Positions 22,214 through 30,049 of a DNA stretch of 36,544 bases are shown here, piece after piece. The stretch is from positions 1-36,544 of IMG/VR virus record IMGVR_UViG_3300010379_000020; one strand, given 5' to 3'. The notes under the pieces were generated by a model. The model saw nothing but the letters and a program-made list of their open reading frames with translations, was not told where the DNA came from and ran no database searches. Made by a program: the position numbers and the translations under genes. Position 1 is the first letter of the stretch. The number at the start of each line of letters is the position of its first letter. This DNA is from a virus.

Positions 22214-25200
22214 GTCCAATCTCCAATACTTCCAAAACGACTGGAACAAGACGGTCAACTGGGCCGCTGCTCAGAAGATCCCGAAGACGGCTTGGTATCC
22301 GGTCTATCAGCTCGACTTGCAACGCTATGCCAACGGCGAAAACCCGATGTCCCAAGCGGAACGGGCACGAGCGATCCTTTCGGCTTCGAACCTATCCGCT
22401 AACACCATTCTCCCCACCGACAATCCCTCGCCGACCAATATCTTCTCGAACACACTTACCGATCTCCGCAACATCTTCACTGGACTCGAACCGACGAAGC
22501 TGTTCCAGAATATCTACGACGAGTTTAAGAACACCCTAGAACACCCGGAATGGTTAGCTAATCCGGAGAAGAACACACTGATGCAATGGCTTCCGGGGTG
22601 GGCCGACATCGGTGAATACAAATCAGGTGGAATCGATCAGGTGCTTCGACACCCGATCGTCTCGTTCCTCGACGCTCTCCCCCTGGCCTCCCCAGTGACC
22701 CGTTTAGGTGCCCGCACGGCCGCTGGTGCCGCTGTGGCCGATCGCCTGGGTATGACGGCCGACCAGCTCGCTGCGACCCCCCCGATCCGTCTGGCGGGCA
22801 AGGCGATCAGCGCCCTGCCGGGACGTGCTCGTGGCTTGGGGACACCCGCCGAGCTGGCTGGTTCGATCGAACAGGGTGGCGCACTTCGCAATCTGACCGT
22901 TGGTGATCGATGGAAGCAGTACGCTCGAAGCAAGGGTCTGTCCAAGGCTCAAGCCGATCTGATGGCCGGTGCGTTGAAAGAGAACCACGACCAGACCCTT
23001 CTGCACGTCCAGATCGCCAAGCCGTTCTACGACGCCACTTCTCGACTGACTCGTGACGAGCAATCGCTTCTCTACAACCTTCTACAGAGATCGGGTAAGA
23101 CTTACTCCGAACTTCTTAACGACGACTCGATCGCTGTTGATGTTCGCCAGGCCATCAAAGCCTACGAGCCGATCGAGACGTGGTTCAACGAGGTAGTTCT
23201 TTCGTCCGACAAGTTCGCCAAGATCAAGCTACCGGACGGGACTGAGGAATACTACTCGAACACGCCATCGAACCCGGTTCTAAAGGCGAAGCGTAACGCC
23301 GATCAAGCACTCGAACGACTCACCAAAGCCGCTGCCGTCTCGGATCGGATCGCCGAAGAGATCCAACAGGCCGATACCCAAGCTGCTCCGATGGCCGATC
23401 AGCTCGCTTCTCTACAGAAGCAGATCTATCAGTCTGGCAAACTCAACCTCGCCACGACGATTCTCCACTCTGGCGAATCAATGGATCCGGCTACTGTCGG
23501 CCGACTGTTCGGACTCGATACCGCCGCCAACGCTTTCCAGATGCGGGCGATTACCGAGATCGTTGCTCCTGGTGGTCTGATCGATCAGCTCGAACAGACG
23601 ATCAAGAATGGTGACTTCAAAGCCTACCGATCAGTCGCCTTGAAGTTAGTTCGTCGGTTCCAGAACAAGACATTCGCTCAGGTTGGCCCTGAACTGGCTG
23701 CCGTCCGGCAACTCGCAACTGATCTCTATGAGTATGCGAAGTTCCGTGCCAAGAAGGAGGATCAGTTCACCGCTTCCTTCCACGGCAAGGTTAGTAAGAA
23801 CTTCGCTGGCAGTACGGCTACTCTCCAAAAGGCTGCGACTAAGGCAGCTACCGATTTCGAGAAGGCCGTCTTCCGGAACCCTCCCTCTCGGTTCCGTCCT
23901 GCTTATCTCGATGCTTACGTCGCTAACCTTCTTCGCCATGACAAAGGTTCTCAGATCCTCGATGCCGCTGCAAACGTCCTGATCCGGAAGGGTGCACCGG
24001 AGTCCGAAGTCACCGCTGCTCGTGCCGATCCTCGGGTCATGTACGAACTCATCAATATGTTCTCCAAGTCTTCCTCCACCGACATCATGGGTGGAGTCAT
24101 GGATCGAGAGACTGAATCCGAGATCGCCAACGCTGCCTACGCCGAAGTGGCACGTCTCCGTGCCCAAGGCTTTGTTCCCCACTACATCCCCAATGTCCGA
24201 TCCACATCGGTCGGCGAGATGGGGACCTACAATGTCTTCATTAACACATCTCGGATCCCGACCGTCGATGCTGCGTTCGAGCGGATCAACGATTTCACGA
24301 ACACGATCTATGATGTCTCAGCCTCAGTTAACAAAGGCATTCGCCAAGTCCTTGCTCGTGACGGCACACTTGAATACCTGGACGACTACGTGCAGCAACA
24401 TCTCTACCCGATCGCTGATCTCCAAGCCGTCTATGCTCGTGAGTATCCACTGACCGCTGCGGCCGATGTCGGCTCACGGACGGCTCACTTCGAGCACATC
24501 CTACAAAACGAGTGGGGACTGATGAAGTTCGATCCCCAAGCGATCTTCGGGATGTCGTCAGCTCGTATCGCCAAGGATGCGTTCTATATCCCTGCCGATC
24601 TCGCCAAGGCACTCGATCAGATCGTGAACCGGGAGCAGAACATCGACAAGTCCCTATTCGGTCGGGGAACTACCGTCTTCCGAACCGCTGTTCTCGGGTA
24701 CTCGCCTCGGTTCATCGCCCACATCGTTTTCGGTGGATCGTTCCTCGTCGCTCTACGAGTCTCACCCTTCGTCTTCCGGCACATCAGTGATGCCTATCGG
24801 ATGGCGAAGCAGGGGACATCCGAAGTGCTCCGGTCGCACGCCACTCAGTACGGTGCCGATCCCGTCGAGTACCAGATCGCATCGGGGTTCCATCAGACTG
24901 GGCCTCGCCAGGTCGCTGCCGCCGACAAGAACTTCCACTGGTGGTCGGGCGTCAAGATGCGGAATCTGCTTCTGAAAGAGCAGATGGAGAAGCTGAACCT
25001 CAATCCCGATGAGATCAGTAGTTGGCTCAAAGTCCTTCCGGCATTCACGTTCAAGTTCACCAACTTCGTGGTCAACATGCAGCGGGCCGTTGTCTATCTT
25101 GATGGTGCCGACAAGGCTGAGCGTCGTGGGTTCGTTCTTGACGAAGCAGGGAACAGAGTCAAAGTCTCGCCGGAACGGGCGCACGAGGAAGGGATGCGAG

Positions 25201-26072
25201 CTGCCGAACGGGTGATGGGCGATCTTCGCCACATGACTCCACTCGAACGCCATGTCTTCACGAGGGTCATGCCGTTCTATGGGTGGACAAAACATATCCT
25301 CCGGTATGTTTCGAGCTATCCTTCGGATCATCCGTACCGTGCGATGTTCTTGTCGAACCTCGCCAATATGAACAGCGAGGATGTCCCAAGTGCTTTACCA
25401 ACGAGAATCCAACTGTTGTTCTTCCTCGGGAGTCCTTCTCCGGATGGGTCGGTCAATGCCCTTGATGTCAGAGCACTCAACCCTCTCCGAGACACAGCTA
25501 ACTATGCCACGATCGGTGGATTCCTCTCGTCGTTGAATCCTGCTCTTGTTATCCCAGCAGCAGCGACCATAGTAGATCCGTCGATCATTTTCGGGGATAA
25601 CGTTCTCTACCCGAATCTCCAATACAACCAGCTCTATGGGATCCGAGAAGCAGCGCCAGCCGGTAATCTTCTTACCGCTGTTGAGCAGTTTATTCCACAG
25701 ACCACTGCTCTCGATGCGGCTCTCGGTCTGTCTGCTCAGTATCGCAATCTTCGGAAGACCGATCCGGCTGGCTATGCAAAAACCATCTTCGAGTCTCTCG
25801 GTCTGCCGTTCATGCCAGAGCAGGTCAACATCAAGCAGATCGCTGCGAAGAACGAGATCGACCGCTATCAGCAGGCCGCACAAGCAGCTCTCAACGCTTG
25901 GCAATCCGGTGACTTCGGCCCGATCGCTGGCTACCCGACAGTGCCCGACCCGTTGCAGCCGGACTACAACATCACTCCGATGGCGCTCGAAGCTCTCTAC
26001 CGCAATGCGCTCGCCGCCACTGGTCAGCCTCCGTCCGAGGTCGTGCCGTCCATCCCAGCACCGAACATTTAA
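22206..26072 (+). CDS. Giant internal / ejection protein (1288 residues)
   Basis: GTG start overlapping the upstream stop by 8 bases. Largely helical. N-terminal: ALPLASPVTRLGARTAAGAA (Ala-rich helix, possible membrane-active region). Middle (about 250-700): long charged helices and coiled coils, with EQTIKNGDFKAYRSVALKLV. About 830-900: hydrophobic segments around TVFRTAVLGYSPRFIAHIVF and SFLVALRVSPFVFRHI that could insert in a membrane. C-terminal: RVMPFYGWTKHILRYVSSYP, like the PFYxWTR motif of large polyvalent phage proteins (LPD38 type), with many small helices. Large ejection proteins travel into the cell ahead of DNA and may make a conduit. No catalytic motif such as a lytic transglycosylase or peptidase is evident. 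It ends with TAA inside ATTTAAAC, at the edge of the DnaA-box gap. Confidence 0.6.
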   Translation: MAKSNLQYFQNDWNKTVNWAAAQKIPKTAWYPVYQLDLQRYANGENPMSQAERARAILSASNLSANTILPTDNPSPTNIFSNTLTDLRNIFTGLEPTKLFQNIYDEFKNTLEHPEWLANPEKNTLMQWLPGWADIGEYKSGGIDQVLRHPIVSFLDALPLASPVTRLGARTAAGAAVADRLGMTADQLAATPPIRLAGKAISALPGRARGLGTPAELAGSIEQGGALRNLTVGDRWKQYARSKGLSKAQADLMAGALKENHDQTLLHVQIAKPFYDATSRLTRDEQSLLYNLLQRSGKTYSELLNDDSIAVDVRQAIKAYEPIETWFNEVVLSSDKFAKIKLPDGTEEYYSNTPSNPVLKAKRNADQALERLTKAAAVSDRIAEEIQQADTQAAPMADQLASLQKQIYQSGKLNLATTILHSGESMDPATVGRLFGLDTAANAFQMRAITEIVAPGGLIDQLEQTIKNGDFKAYRSVALKLVRRFQNKTFAQVGPELAAVRQLATDLYEYAKFRAKKEDQFTASFHGKVSKNFAGSTATLQKAATKAATDFEKAVFRNPPSRFRPAYLDAYVANLLRHDKGSQILDAAANVLIRKGAPESEVTAARADPRVMYELINMFSKSSSTDIMGGVMDRETESEIANAAYAEVARLRAQGFVPHYIPNVRSTSVGEMGTYNVFINTSRIPTVDAAFERINDFTNTIYDVSASVNKGIRQVLARDGTLEYLDDYVQQHLYPIADLQAVYAREYPLTAAADVGSRTAHFEHILQNEWGLMKFDPQAIFGMSSARIAKDAFYIPADLAKALDQIVNREQNIDKSLFGRGTTVFRTAVLGYSPRFIAHIVFGGSFLVALRVSPFVFRHISDAYRMAKQGTSEVLRSHATQYGADPVEYQIASGFHQTGPRQVAAADKNFHWWSGVKMRNLLLKEQMEKLNLNPDEISSWLKVLPAFTFKFTNFVVNMQRAVVYLDGADKAERRGFVLDEAGNRVKVSPERAHEEGMRAAERVMGDLRHMTPLERHVFTRVMPFYGWTKHILRYVSSYPSDHPYRAMFLSNLANMNSEDVPSALPTRIQLLFFLGSPSPDGSVNALDVRALNPLRDTANYATIGGFLSSLNPALVIPAAATIVDPSIIFGDNVLYPNLQYNQLYGIREAAPAGNLLTAVEQFIPQTTALDAALGLSAQYRNLRKTDPAGYAKTIFESLGLPFMPEQVNIKQIAAKNEIDRYQQAAQAALNAWQSGDFGPIAGYPTVPDPLQPDYNITPMALEALYRNALAATGQPPSEVVPSIPAPNI

Positions 26073-26123
26073 ACGCAACGGCGCTCTGGAAATCCCCAGC
26101 TCGCCACGCACGAAATCCCCCCG

Positions 26124-26144
26124 TTATCCACTGGCTTGTCCACA
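26124..26144 (+). promoter_or_regulatory. Pair of DnaA-box-like sites (candidate origin)
   Basis: TTATCCACT (26124-26132) and TTGTCCACA (26136-26144) lie head to tail, 12 bases apart. The first is one base from the TTATCCACA consensus; the second is the preferred actinobacterial box. They sit in a 221-base gap without a gene (26073-26293), next to a strong hairpin, between late and early modules. Confidence 0.55.
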
Positions 26145-26216
26145 GGCACCCGTTCTACGATCGTTCCACGCCCGGGTTCCTAAAGCCCATCCCTGGTGGG
26201 CATCGTTGACTCGGGT

Positions 26217-26275
26217 AGCGGGGTCGGTGGACTGAGGCTCGTTGTCCGACACGGCGAGTCGCCACCGGCCCCGCT
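26217..26275. repeat. Strong hairpin with 13-bp stem, candidate origin cruciform or structured RNA
   Basis: Arms 26218-26230 (GCGGGGTCGGTGG) and 26262-26274 (CCACCGGCCCCGC) pair over 13 positions with one G-U; flanking A26217/T26275 adds a pair. The 31-base loop contains a second stem, GGCTCG with CGAGTC, capped by TGTCCGACA. The element ends 19 bases before the start of the HTH gene. Not followed by T's, so a terminator is less likely. Confidence 0.6.
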
Positions 26276-26293
26276 CTATCTCGGACGGGGCGA

Positions 26294-26518
26294 ATGCGGA
26301 TCACGACTCTCAAACGGCTTACCCTCGAAGCCGTTACGACAGACGGAGATCCCATCCCAGCTTATCAAATCGCTGGTGACATCGGTATCCATCCATCCAC
26401 CTTCTCGAAATACTGTCTCGGTCAACGGGAGATCCCCTGGCAACACCGTGACCTGATCGCCAAATACTTTGGTGTAGACGGCAACACCATCGATCAGTGG
26501 GAAACCGTCGATGCCTAA
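26294..26518 (+). CDS. Small Cro/CI-like helix-turn-helix protein
   Basis: Protein of 74 residues. IPAYQIAGDIGIHPSTFSKY (about 21-40) is a helix-turn-helix of the lambda-repressor/Xre class (helix, Gly turn, recognition helix), followed by CLGQREIPWQHRDLIAKYFGV, the usual remaining helices. DNA-binding regulator, perhaps acting on the origin gap or the GTATAC array close by. It is the first gene of the early module. The upstream ribosome site is weak. Confidence 0.65.
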   Translation: MRITTLKRLTLEAVTTDGDPIPAYQIAGDIGIHPSTFSKYCLGQREIPWQHRDLIAKYFGVDGNTIDQWETVDA

Positions 26519-26786
26519 GACGAACGTGACCCAAGTTCGTCAGGGAGAGATTCGGTTCTATCTCGAACAGATCGATGATGAAGCGCCACCGGTTGTCAAG
26601 ATCATCGCATCGGCTCTACTCGGCTTTGAGCGAATGGCTCGTGACTTCCACAATCTCGCCGGACACACGAACTCATTCCTTGGCTGTCAGTACGCTTTAT
26701 GCCGAACGAACAGCCATCAGCTCAACAAGATCTATGCCGACATCATTGCTCTGAGAAGAACGGGCCGGAGCGATGTGTCGGCATAG
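26511..26786 (+). CDS. Hypothetical helical protein
   Basis: Protein of 91 residues, overlapping the HTH gene by 8 bases (ATGCCTAA). Amphipathic helices: VRQGEIRFYLEQIDDEAPPV and VKIIASALLGFERMARDFHN, then HQLNKIYADIIALRR. No Cys/His cluster or known motif. As it shares a transcript with the HTH protein, a co-regulator or antagonist is possible. Confidence 0.45.
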   Translation: MPKTNVTQVRQGEIRFYLEQIDDEAPPVVKIIASALLGFERMARDFHNLAGHTNSFLGCQYALCRTNSHQLNKIYADIIALRRTGRSDVSA

Positions 26787-26798
26787 GTTTGTAAGACA

Positions 26799-26972
26799 GT
26801 ATACGGTACTAAACAGTAAACGGTATACGGGTAGAGCGCCGTATACTGTTTACAAATCGCCGTATACAAGCTGTATACAGGTGTATACACCGGTTGGCTG
26901 TATACCGTTTACAGGCCCCTTATATGACTAATAAGGACAAGGGTTTGTGAACGATCCACACGAGCTGTATAC
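26799..26972. promoter_or_regulatory. GTATAC repeat array (operator or iterons)
   Basis: Eight GTATAC palindromes at 26799, 26823, 26841, 26862, 26873, 26883, 26900 and 26967, seven of them within 107 bases and spaced 10-24 bases. Longer similarity: AAACGGTATACGG, CCGTATACTGTTTAC and CTGTATACCGTTTACAGG carry GTTTAC on one side, so neighbouring sites are inverted pairs. The array fills the 204-base gap before the ribbon-helix-helix gene, and the last copy lies in a 19-codon GTG leader frame (26947-27006). Local sequence is far more AT-rich than the genome. Confidence 0.85.
26908..26934 (+). promoter_or_regulatory. Possible promoter inside the repeat array
   Basis: TTTACA (26908-26913) and TAATAA (26929-26934) with a 15-base spacer, just after the seventh GTATAC. 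If used, repressor bound at the array would cover the -35 region. The spacer is short for a sigma-70-type promoter, so this is a weak call. Confidence 0.3.
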
Positions 26973-26990
26973 GCAGGTCAGGCAGGGGTC

Positions 26991-27482
26991 ATGGCCGACG
27001 AAGTGATCCCGTTCGACAAGCCCCGGCGACGGAGCTACACGAAGGACACCAGCCGGACACCTGATGGCGATACCGATGTTCTCTCGTTCCGAGCACCGAA
27101 GACCATCATCCGACGCCTTGACGAACTCGTGCAATCCGGAAGTGACATCGATCTCAAAACCAAATCAGATGCTTTAAACGATGCGCTGTTCCGATGGCTC
27201 GAATGGTATCTCGAAGAACACCAAGCAGATGTACCAGGAATCCATGACCGGTTCGTTCTCGATCGGATCGGGTTCTACTTCACAGCTCGTGAACGGGAAC
27301 TCGAAATGATGAAATCAACCTATGACAGAGCAACAAGAGAAAGCAACGACGGCTTGTTCAACGCTCTGTTCTACAACTTAATGCGGTTCAAGAATGAACT
27401 CGAAGCCGACCCAATCGCATCACCAGCTCAGTTAGGTGAATGCAATGCCATGATCGAGAAGATACAGAAAAGGAGTAAGTGA
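26991..27482 (+). CDS. Ribbon-helix-helix DNA-binding protein
   Basis: Protein of 163 residues. After a basic N-terminal stretch, TDVLSFRAPKTIIRRLDELV (about 28-47), SGSDIDLKTKSDALNDALFRW (about 49-69) is a ribbon-helix-helix: beta strand VLSFRAP, helix A, then helix B after the conserved K-x-x-A. The C-terminal half is helical and acidic. RHH proteins bind palindromes as dimers or higher multimers along arrays and often control their own gene. The adjacent GTATAC array is the obvious target. A plasmid-like role (ParG/CopG/Arc family) in origin control is also possible. CTTTAAAC lies at 27172 in the RHH helix. Confidence 0.7.
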   Translation: MADEVIPFDKPRRRSYTKDTSRTPDGDTDVLSFRAPKTIIRRLDELVQSGSDIDLKTKSDALNDALFRWLEWYLEEHQADVPGIHDRFVLDRIGFYFTARERELEMMKSTYDRATRESNDGLFNALFYNLMRFKNELEADPIASPAQLGECNAMIEKIQKRSK

Positions 27483-27734
27483 ATGAGGATTCAGGTCTAC
27501 GCCGAAGAGATGACGGGTGAAGTCGATCGGGTCAATAAGAACGGTTATGAGGGAGTCCGCTTCTATCTCCAATCCGGACCGTCGCTCCACCACACGGCAC
27601 TCGATGATGATCGTTCAGCGGTCACCTTCTGGATCCCCCATACGAAACACGAAGCGATCGCTCTCGAAGCTGCACTCGGCCGGGGTCGGAAGCTCGTCAC
27701 TGACTACATCACCGAACAGATGTTGTCGAAGTGA
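27483..27734 (+). CDS. Conserved small phage protein (MRxQVYAEEMT type)
   Basis: Protein of 83 residues immediately after the RHH gene. MRIQVYAEEMTGEVDRV and GVRFYLQSGPSLHHTALDDDRSAVTFWIPHT are a compact beta-alpha pattern that I think recurs in phage replication regions, but no function is known. It precedes the helicase by 1 base. Confidence 0.55.
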   Translation: MRIQVYAEEMTGEVDRVNKNGYEGVRFYLQSGPSLHHTALDDDRSAVTFWIPHTKHEAIALEAALGRGRKLVTDYITEQMLSK

Positions 27735-27735
27735 A

Positions 27736-28713
27736 GTGCCGCTCCCACCCTGGCTCGTTCGGATCCGTCTTCATCAGGTTGAAGCGATCATGCAGACCGT
27801 CGAACAGTTTAGACAGAACGTACCGATTGTGATGGTCGATGCGCCAACCGGCTCCGGCAAAACCCTGATCGCCGAAATGGTCCGACAGACCTTCTCATGG
27901 CGAGCGGTCTATCTCTGCTCGACCCTCTCACTCCAAGATCAGTTCGCTACCGACTTTCCGTACTCAGCCGTTCTTCGTGGCCGATCGAACTACCCAACTG
28001 CCGACACACCCCAGCTCTATCCGAACCTAACCGCCGCCGACTGTACGAAAGAAAACGCAAGTGGTCCGCAATGCTCCGACTGTGATCCTCGTCTCGATCC
28101 TGATGTCGAGTTCAAGCATTGCCGTTGGTGTCATCCTGTCTCGTCGTGTCTCTATGAGATCGAGAAGGCTAGAGCACTTCGGTCCCCGCTGGCGTGTTCC
28201 AACATCTCTTACTTCCTTTACGAATCGAACTACATCGGATGGCTGGCCCACAGCCGGGACCTCATCATCGTGGATGAAGCCGACCTGCTTGAAGATGCTC
28301 TGCTCTCGTTCATCTCGGTGTCGGTCACACCACATCAGCAACGGGAGTATGGCATTTCGATGCCCGCCAAAAAGACAGTGGAAGACACCTGGATCAGATG
28401 GGCCACCGCCACCGAGGCGAAGGTGCGATCTCTAAAGAGTCGTCGCTTCGGAGATGATCTGACATCGATCCGTCGCAAGAAGAATATCGAGCGACTCCAC
28501 ACTGACTTGCTCCGACTTACCAACGAAGAGTCTGGCATCGCCAAAGGTAACTGGGTCTACACCGGTTACGACACCGGCCGCATCGAGTTTAAACCGATCA
28601 ACGTTGCTCCATATGCCAAAGAGTTCCTCTGGCGACACGGACCGAGATTCCTACTGATGTCTGCGACAACGATCTCGTTCGCAGCTCAGGCCGAAGCGTT
28701 AGGACTCGAATGA
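27736..28713 (+). CDS. DinG/XPD-like SF2 helicase, N-terminal half (ATPase domain 1 with Fe-S-type Cys cluster)
   Basis: Protein of 325 residues, GTG start. Walker A DAPTGSGKT (35-43), then a Cys-rich insertion with Cys103, 113, 116, 129, 132 and 138, of which four could hold the 4Fe-4S cluster of XPD/DinG helicases. Motif II VDEAD (179-183) and motif III LLMSATTIS (306-314) follow. The protein stops seven residues after SATT, at ALGLE, before motifs IV-VI. Those motifs reappear in the separate gene at 29407, so the helicase is split. DinG-like helicases unwind 5'-3' and remove R-loops or restart forks. GTTTAAAC at 28587 reads Glu-Phe-Lys. Confidence 0.85.
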   Translation: MPLPPWLVRIRLHQVEAIMQTVEQFRQNVPIVMVDAPTGSGKTLIAEMVRQTFSWRAVYLCSTLSLQDQFATDFPYSAVLRGRSNYPTADTPQLYPNLTAADCTKENASGPQCSDCDPRLDPDVEFKHCRWCHPVSSCLYEIEKARALRSPLACSNISYFLYESNYIGWLAHSRDLIIVDEADLLEDALLSFISVSVTPHQQREYGISMPAKKTVEDTWIRWATATEAKVRSLKSRRFGDDLTSIRRKKNIERLHTDLLRLTNEESGIAKGNWVYTGYDTGRIEFKPINVAPYAKEFLWRHGPRFLLMSATTISFAAQAEALGLE

Positions 28714-28907
28714 TCTGCGAACACTGTGGAGAAGAAATCCAGGGGATCACCACGAACGTCTGGCCTTGGGTCCACAAGACCGGTTATATGACTGGTCGGC
28801 CAGAATGCTCAGCACACGCAACTTGTATGGCAACACCGGTTGAGCCTGGAAAAGCAGAAGTTCTCTATGCGTCAGACATCTTAGAAAAGATACGTCGTGA
28901 TAGGTAG
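28710..28907 (+). CDS. Small Cys/His protein inserted in the split helicase (1 of 3)
   Basis: Protein of 65 residues overlapping the helicase stop (ATGA). CEHCGEE at the N-terminus and a later PECSAHATC give Cys3, Cys6, Cys33, His35 or His36 and Cys39 as a possible zinc-ribbon site. Unrecognised family. Its presence between the two helicase halves with coupled overlaps suggests it is translated with them and might join or regulate them. Confidence 0.55.
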   Translation: MICEHCGEEIQGITTNVWPWVHKTGYMTGRPECSAHATCMATPVEPGKAEVLYASDILEKIRRDR

Positions 28908-29091
28908 CTTCTGGCGGAAGCGGTCGCACTGGGCGATCTGTATCGACTGTGGATACCGTCGATACAACCTGACCGAACGTGGAGCACATCGGGTCGCTGG
29001 TCACCACGAGAAGTTCCACCCGAAGCACACGGTTCAGACTGATATGGATCGGCTCAGCAAACCGATCGTGAAGCATGGGTATATCGGATGA
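28897..29091 (+). CDS. Small zinc-finger-like protein inserted in the split helicase (2 of 3)
   Basis: Protein of 64 residues, GTG start in an 11-base overlap. CIDCGYRRYNLTERGAHRVA then GHHEKFHP gives C-x2-C...H-x3-H, a compact C2H2-like finger with a basic linker (RYNLTERGAHR). Looks like a nucleic-acid-binding finger. No family name. Confidence 0.55.
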   Translation: MIGSFWRKRSHWAICIDCGYRRYNLTERGAHRVAGHHEKFHPKHTVQTDMDRLSKPIVKHGYIG

Positions 29092-29369
29092 GAGCTTATT
29101 CAACTGAGAACGGAAAAACCGACTGGGTTTTTACAATCGGGTTTGATAACCAATGTGATTTTGAGATGTCTCCTTTCGAACCGGAAGATGATGAACCCCT
29201 CTTCATGGTTGTTGAAAACAAACCTGAGTTTATTGATGCTGATGACATCAACGTAATGGCATCGTTAGTTATTCCGTGTCGATGGGGAAGACTGATCTTC
29301 CAGTTCCCTATCTATGAACGAGAGGCTGTAAGTAACTGGTTACAAGATATTGACTTGGCGATCGGATGA
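29088..29369 (+). CDS. AT-rich hypothetical protein inserted in the split helicase (3 of 3)
   Basis: Protein of 93 residues, ATGA overlap. Codon use is clearly different from the flanks: the bases 29100-29260 are AT-rich with many TTT/GAT/AAA codons, so the gene has another origin. Acidic, with FEPEDDEPLFMVVENKPEFI and a hydrophobic VIPCRWGRLIFQFPIY. Unrecognised. Confidence 0.5.
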   Translation: MRAYSTENGKTDWVFTIGFDNQCDFEMSPFEPEDDEPLFMVVENKPEFIDADDINVMASLVIPCRWGRLIFQFPIYEREAVSNWLQDIDLAIG

Positions 29370-29378
29370 GCACCAGCA

Positions 29379-29390
29379 GGGCGACAGCCC
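29379..29390 (+). promoter_or_regulatory. Short hairpin at the right edge of the helicase insertion
   Basis: GGGC-GACA-GCCC forms a 4-bp stem with a tetraloop in the 37-base gap (29370-29406) before the second helicase gene. It is followed by TTACTAGCCCCC. It could aid reinitiation or mark an old insertion boundary. Confidence 0.3.
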
Positions 29391-29406
29391 TTACTAGCCC
29401 CCGGTC

Positions 29407-30039
29407 GTGCATTTCGTGACCTACGGAACCGTCCTAGTCCAATCAACCTTCCCACCGGAACGCCGACCGATCTATCTCTACCCAATCGCCGAAATGTCCC
29501 GAAAGGAACTCGATGCCTCGATCACGCCGATCTGCGCCGCCATCAACAAGATCCTCGCAACTCGTGACGGTAGGACTCTCATCCATACTGTCTCTTACGA
29601 TCTCAACAAGGCGATTAACCAACGAATCCACCAGACTCGTCCTGTCTTCACCTACGCCACTTCCGCTGCTAAGCAACAAGCGATTGAAGGCTATCTATCT
29701 CACCCCGACAGCATTCTTCTCGCCCCATCCCTCGACCGAGGCATCGACCTCCCCCAAGAATACTGCCGCCACATCATCGTCCCGAAGATCCCGTTCCCGT
29801 CCCTCGGCGACAAGCAGGTCTCAGCCCGCCTCTATTCCCGAGGCGGTCGTCTCTGGTACAGCGTGAAGACGATCCGTTCGCTCGTCCAGATGACCGGTCG
29901 TGGTTTCCGATCCGAAGACGACGAATGCAGCTCGTACATCCTCGATAAGAACTTCCTGACGAACATTTGGCGTCAGAGCAAACACCTTCTGCCGGAATGG
30001 TGGAAAGAAGCCCTTGTGTGGAACGCAGGGCAACTATGA
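29407..30039 (+). CDS. DinG/XPD-like SF2 helicase, C-terminal half (ATPase domain 2)
   Basis: Protein of 210 residues starting at GTG 29407, with TAG in frame 12 bases upstream, so it is not a continuation of the N-terminal half. QSTFPPERRPIYLYP (12-26) matches the segment that follows motif III in DinG/XPD. Then GRTLIHTVSY (55-64), LLAPSLDRGIDLP (104-116) and motif VI LVQMTGRGFRSEDDE (159-173) with the arginine fingers Arg165/Arg168. All parts of the second RecA-like lobe are present, so a working two-subunit helicase is plausible. It needs the N-terminal partner for ATP binding. Confidence 0.85.
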   Translation: MHFVTYGTVLVQSTFPPERRPIYLYPIAEMSRKELDASITPICAAINKILATRDGRTLIHTVSYDLNKAINQRIHQTRPVFTYATSAAKQQAIEGYLSHPDSILLAPSLDRGIDLPQEYCRHIIVPKIPFPSLGDKQVSARLYSRGGRLWYSVKTIRSLVQMTGRGFRSEDDECSSYILDKNFLTNIWRQSKHLLPEWWKEALVWNAGQL

Positions 30040-30049
30040 AAGGAACCTA

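Noticed and set aside
26196-26456. Open frame starting like glutamate racemase (GIVDSGSGVGGL)
   Set aside because: Only about 38 residues resemble MurI. The frame covers the hairpin and then overlaps the HTH gene in another frame with no later MurI motif, so it is more likely a chance match.
28711-29406. Group I intron or intein in the split helicase
   Set aside because: No intron core, homing endonuclease or intein splicing residues are visible; each small gene has its own start with overlaps. Splicing stays only a test in the finding.
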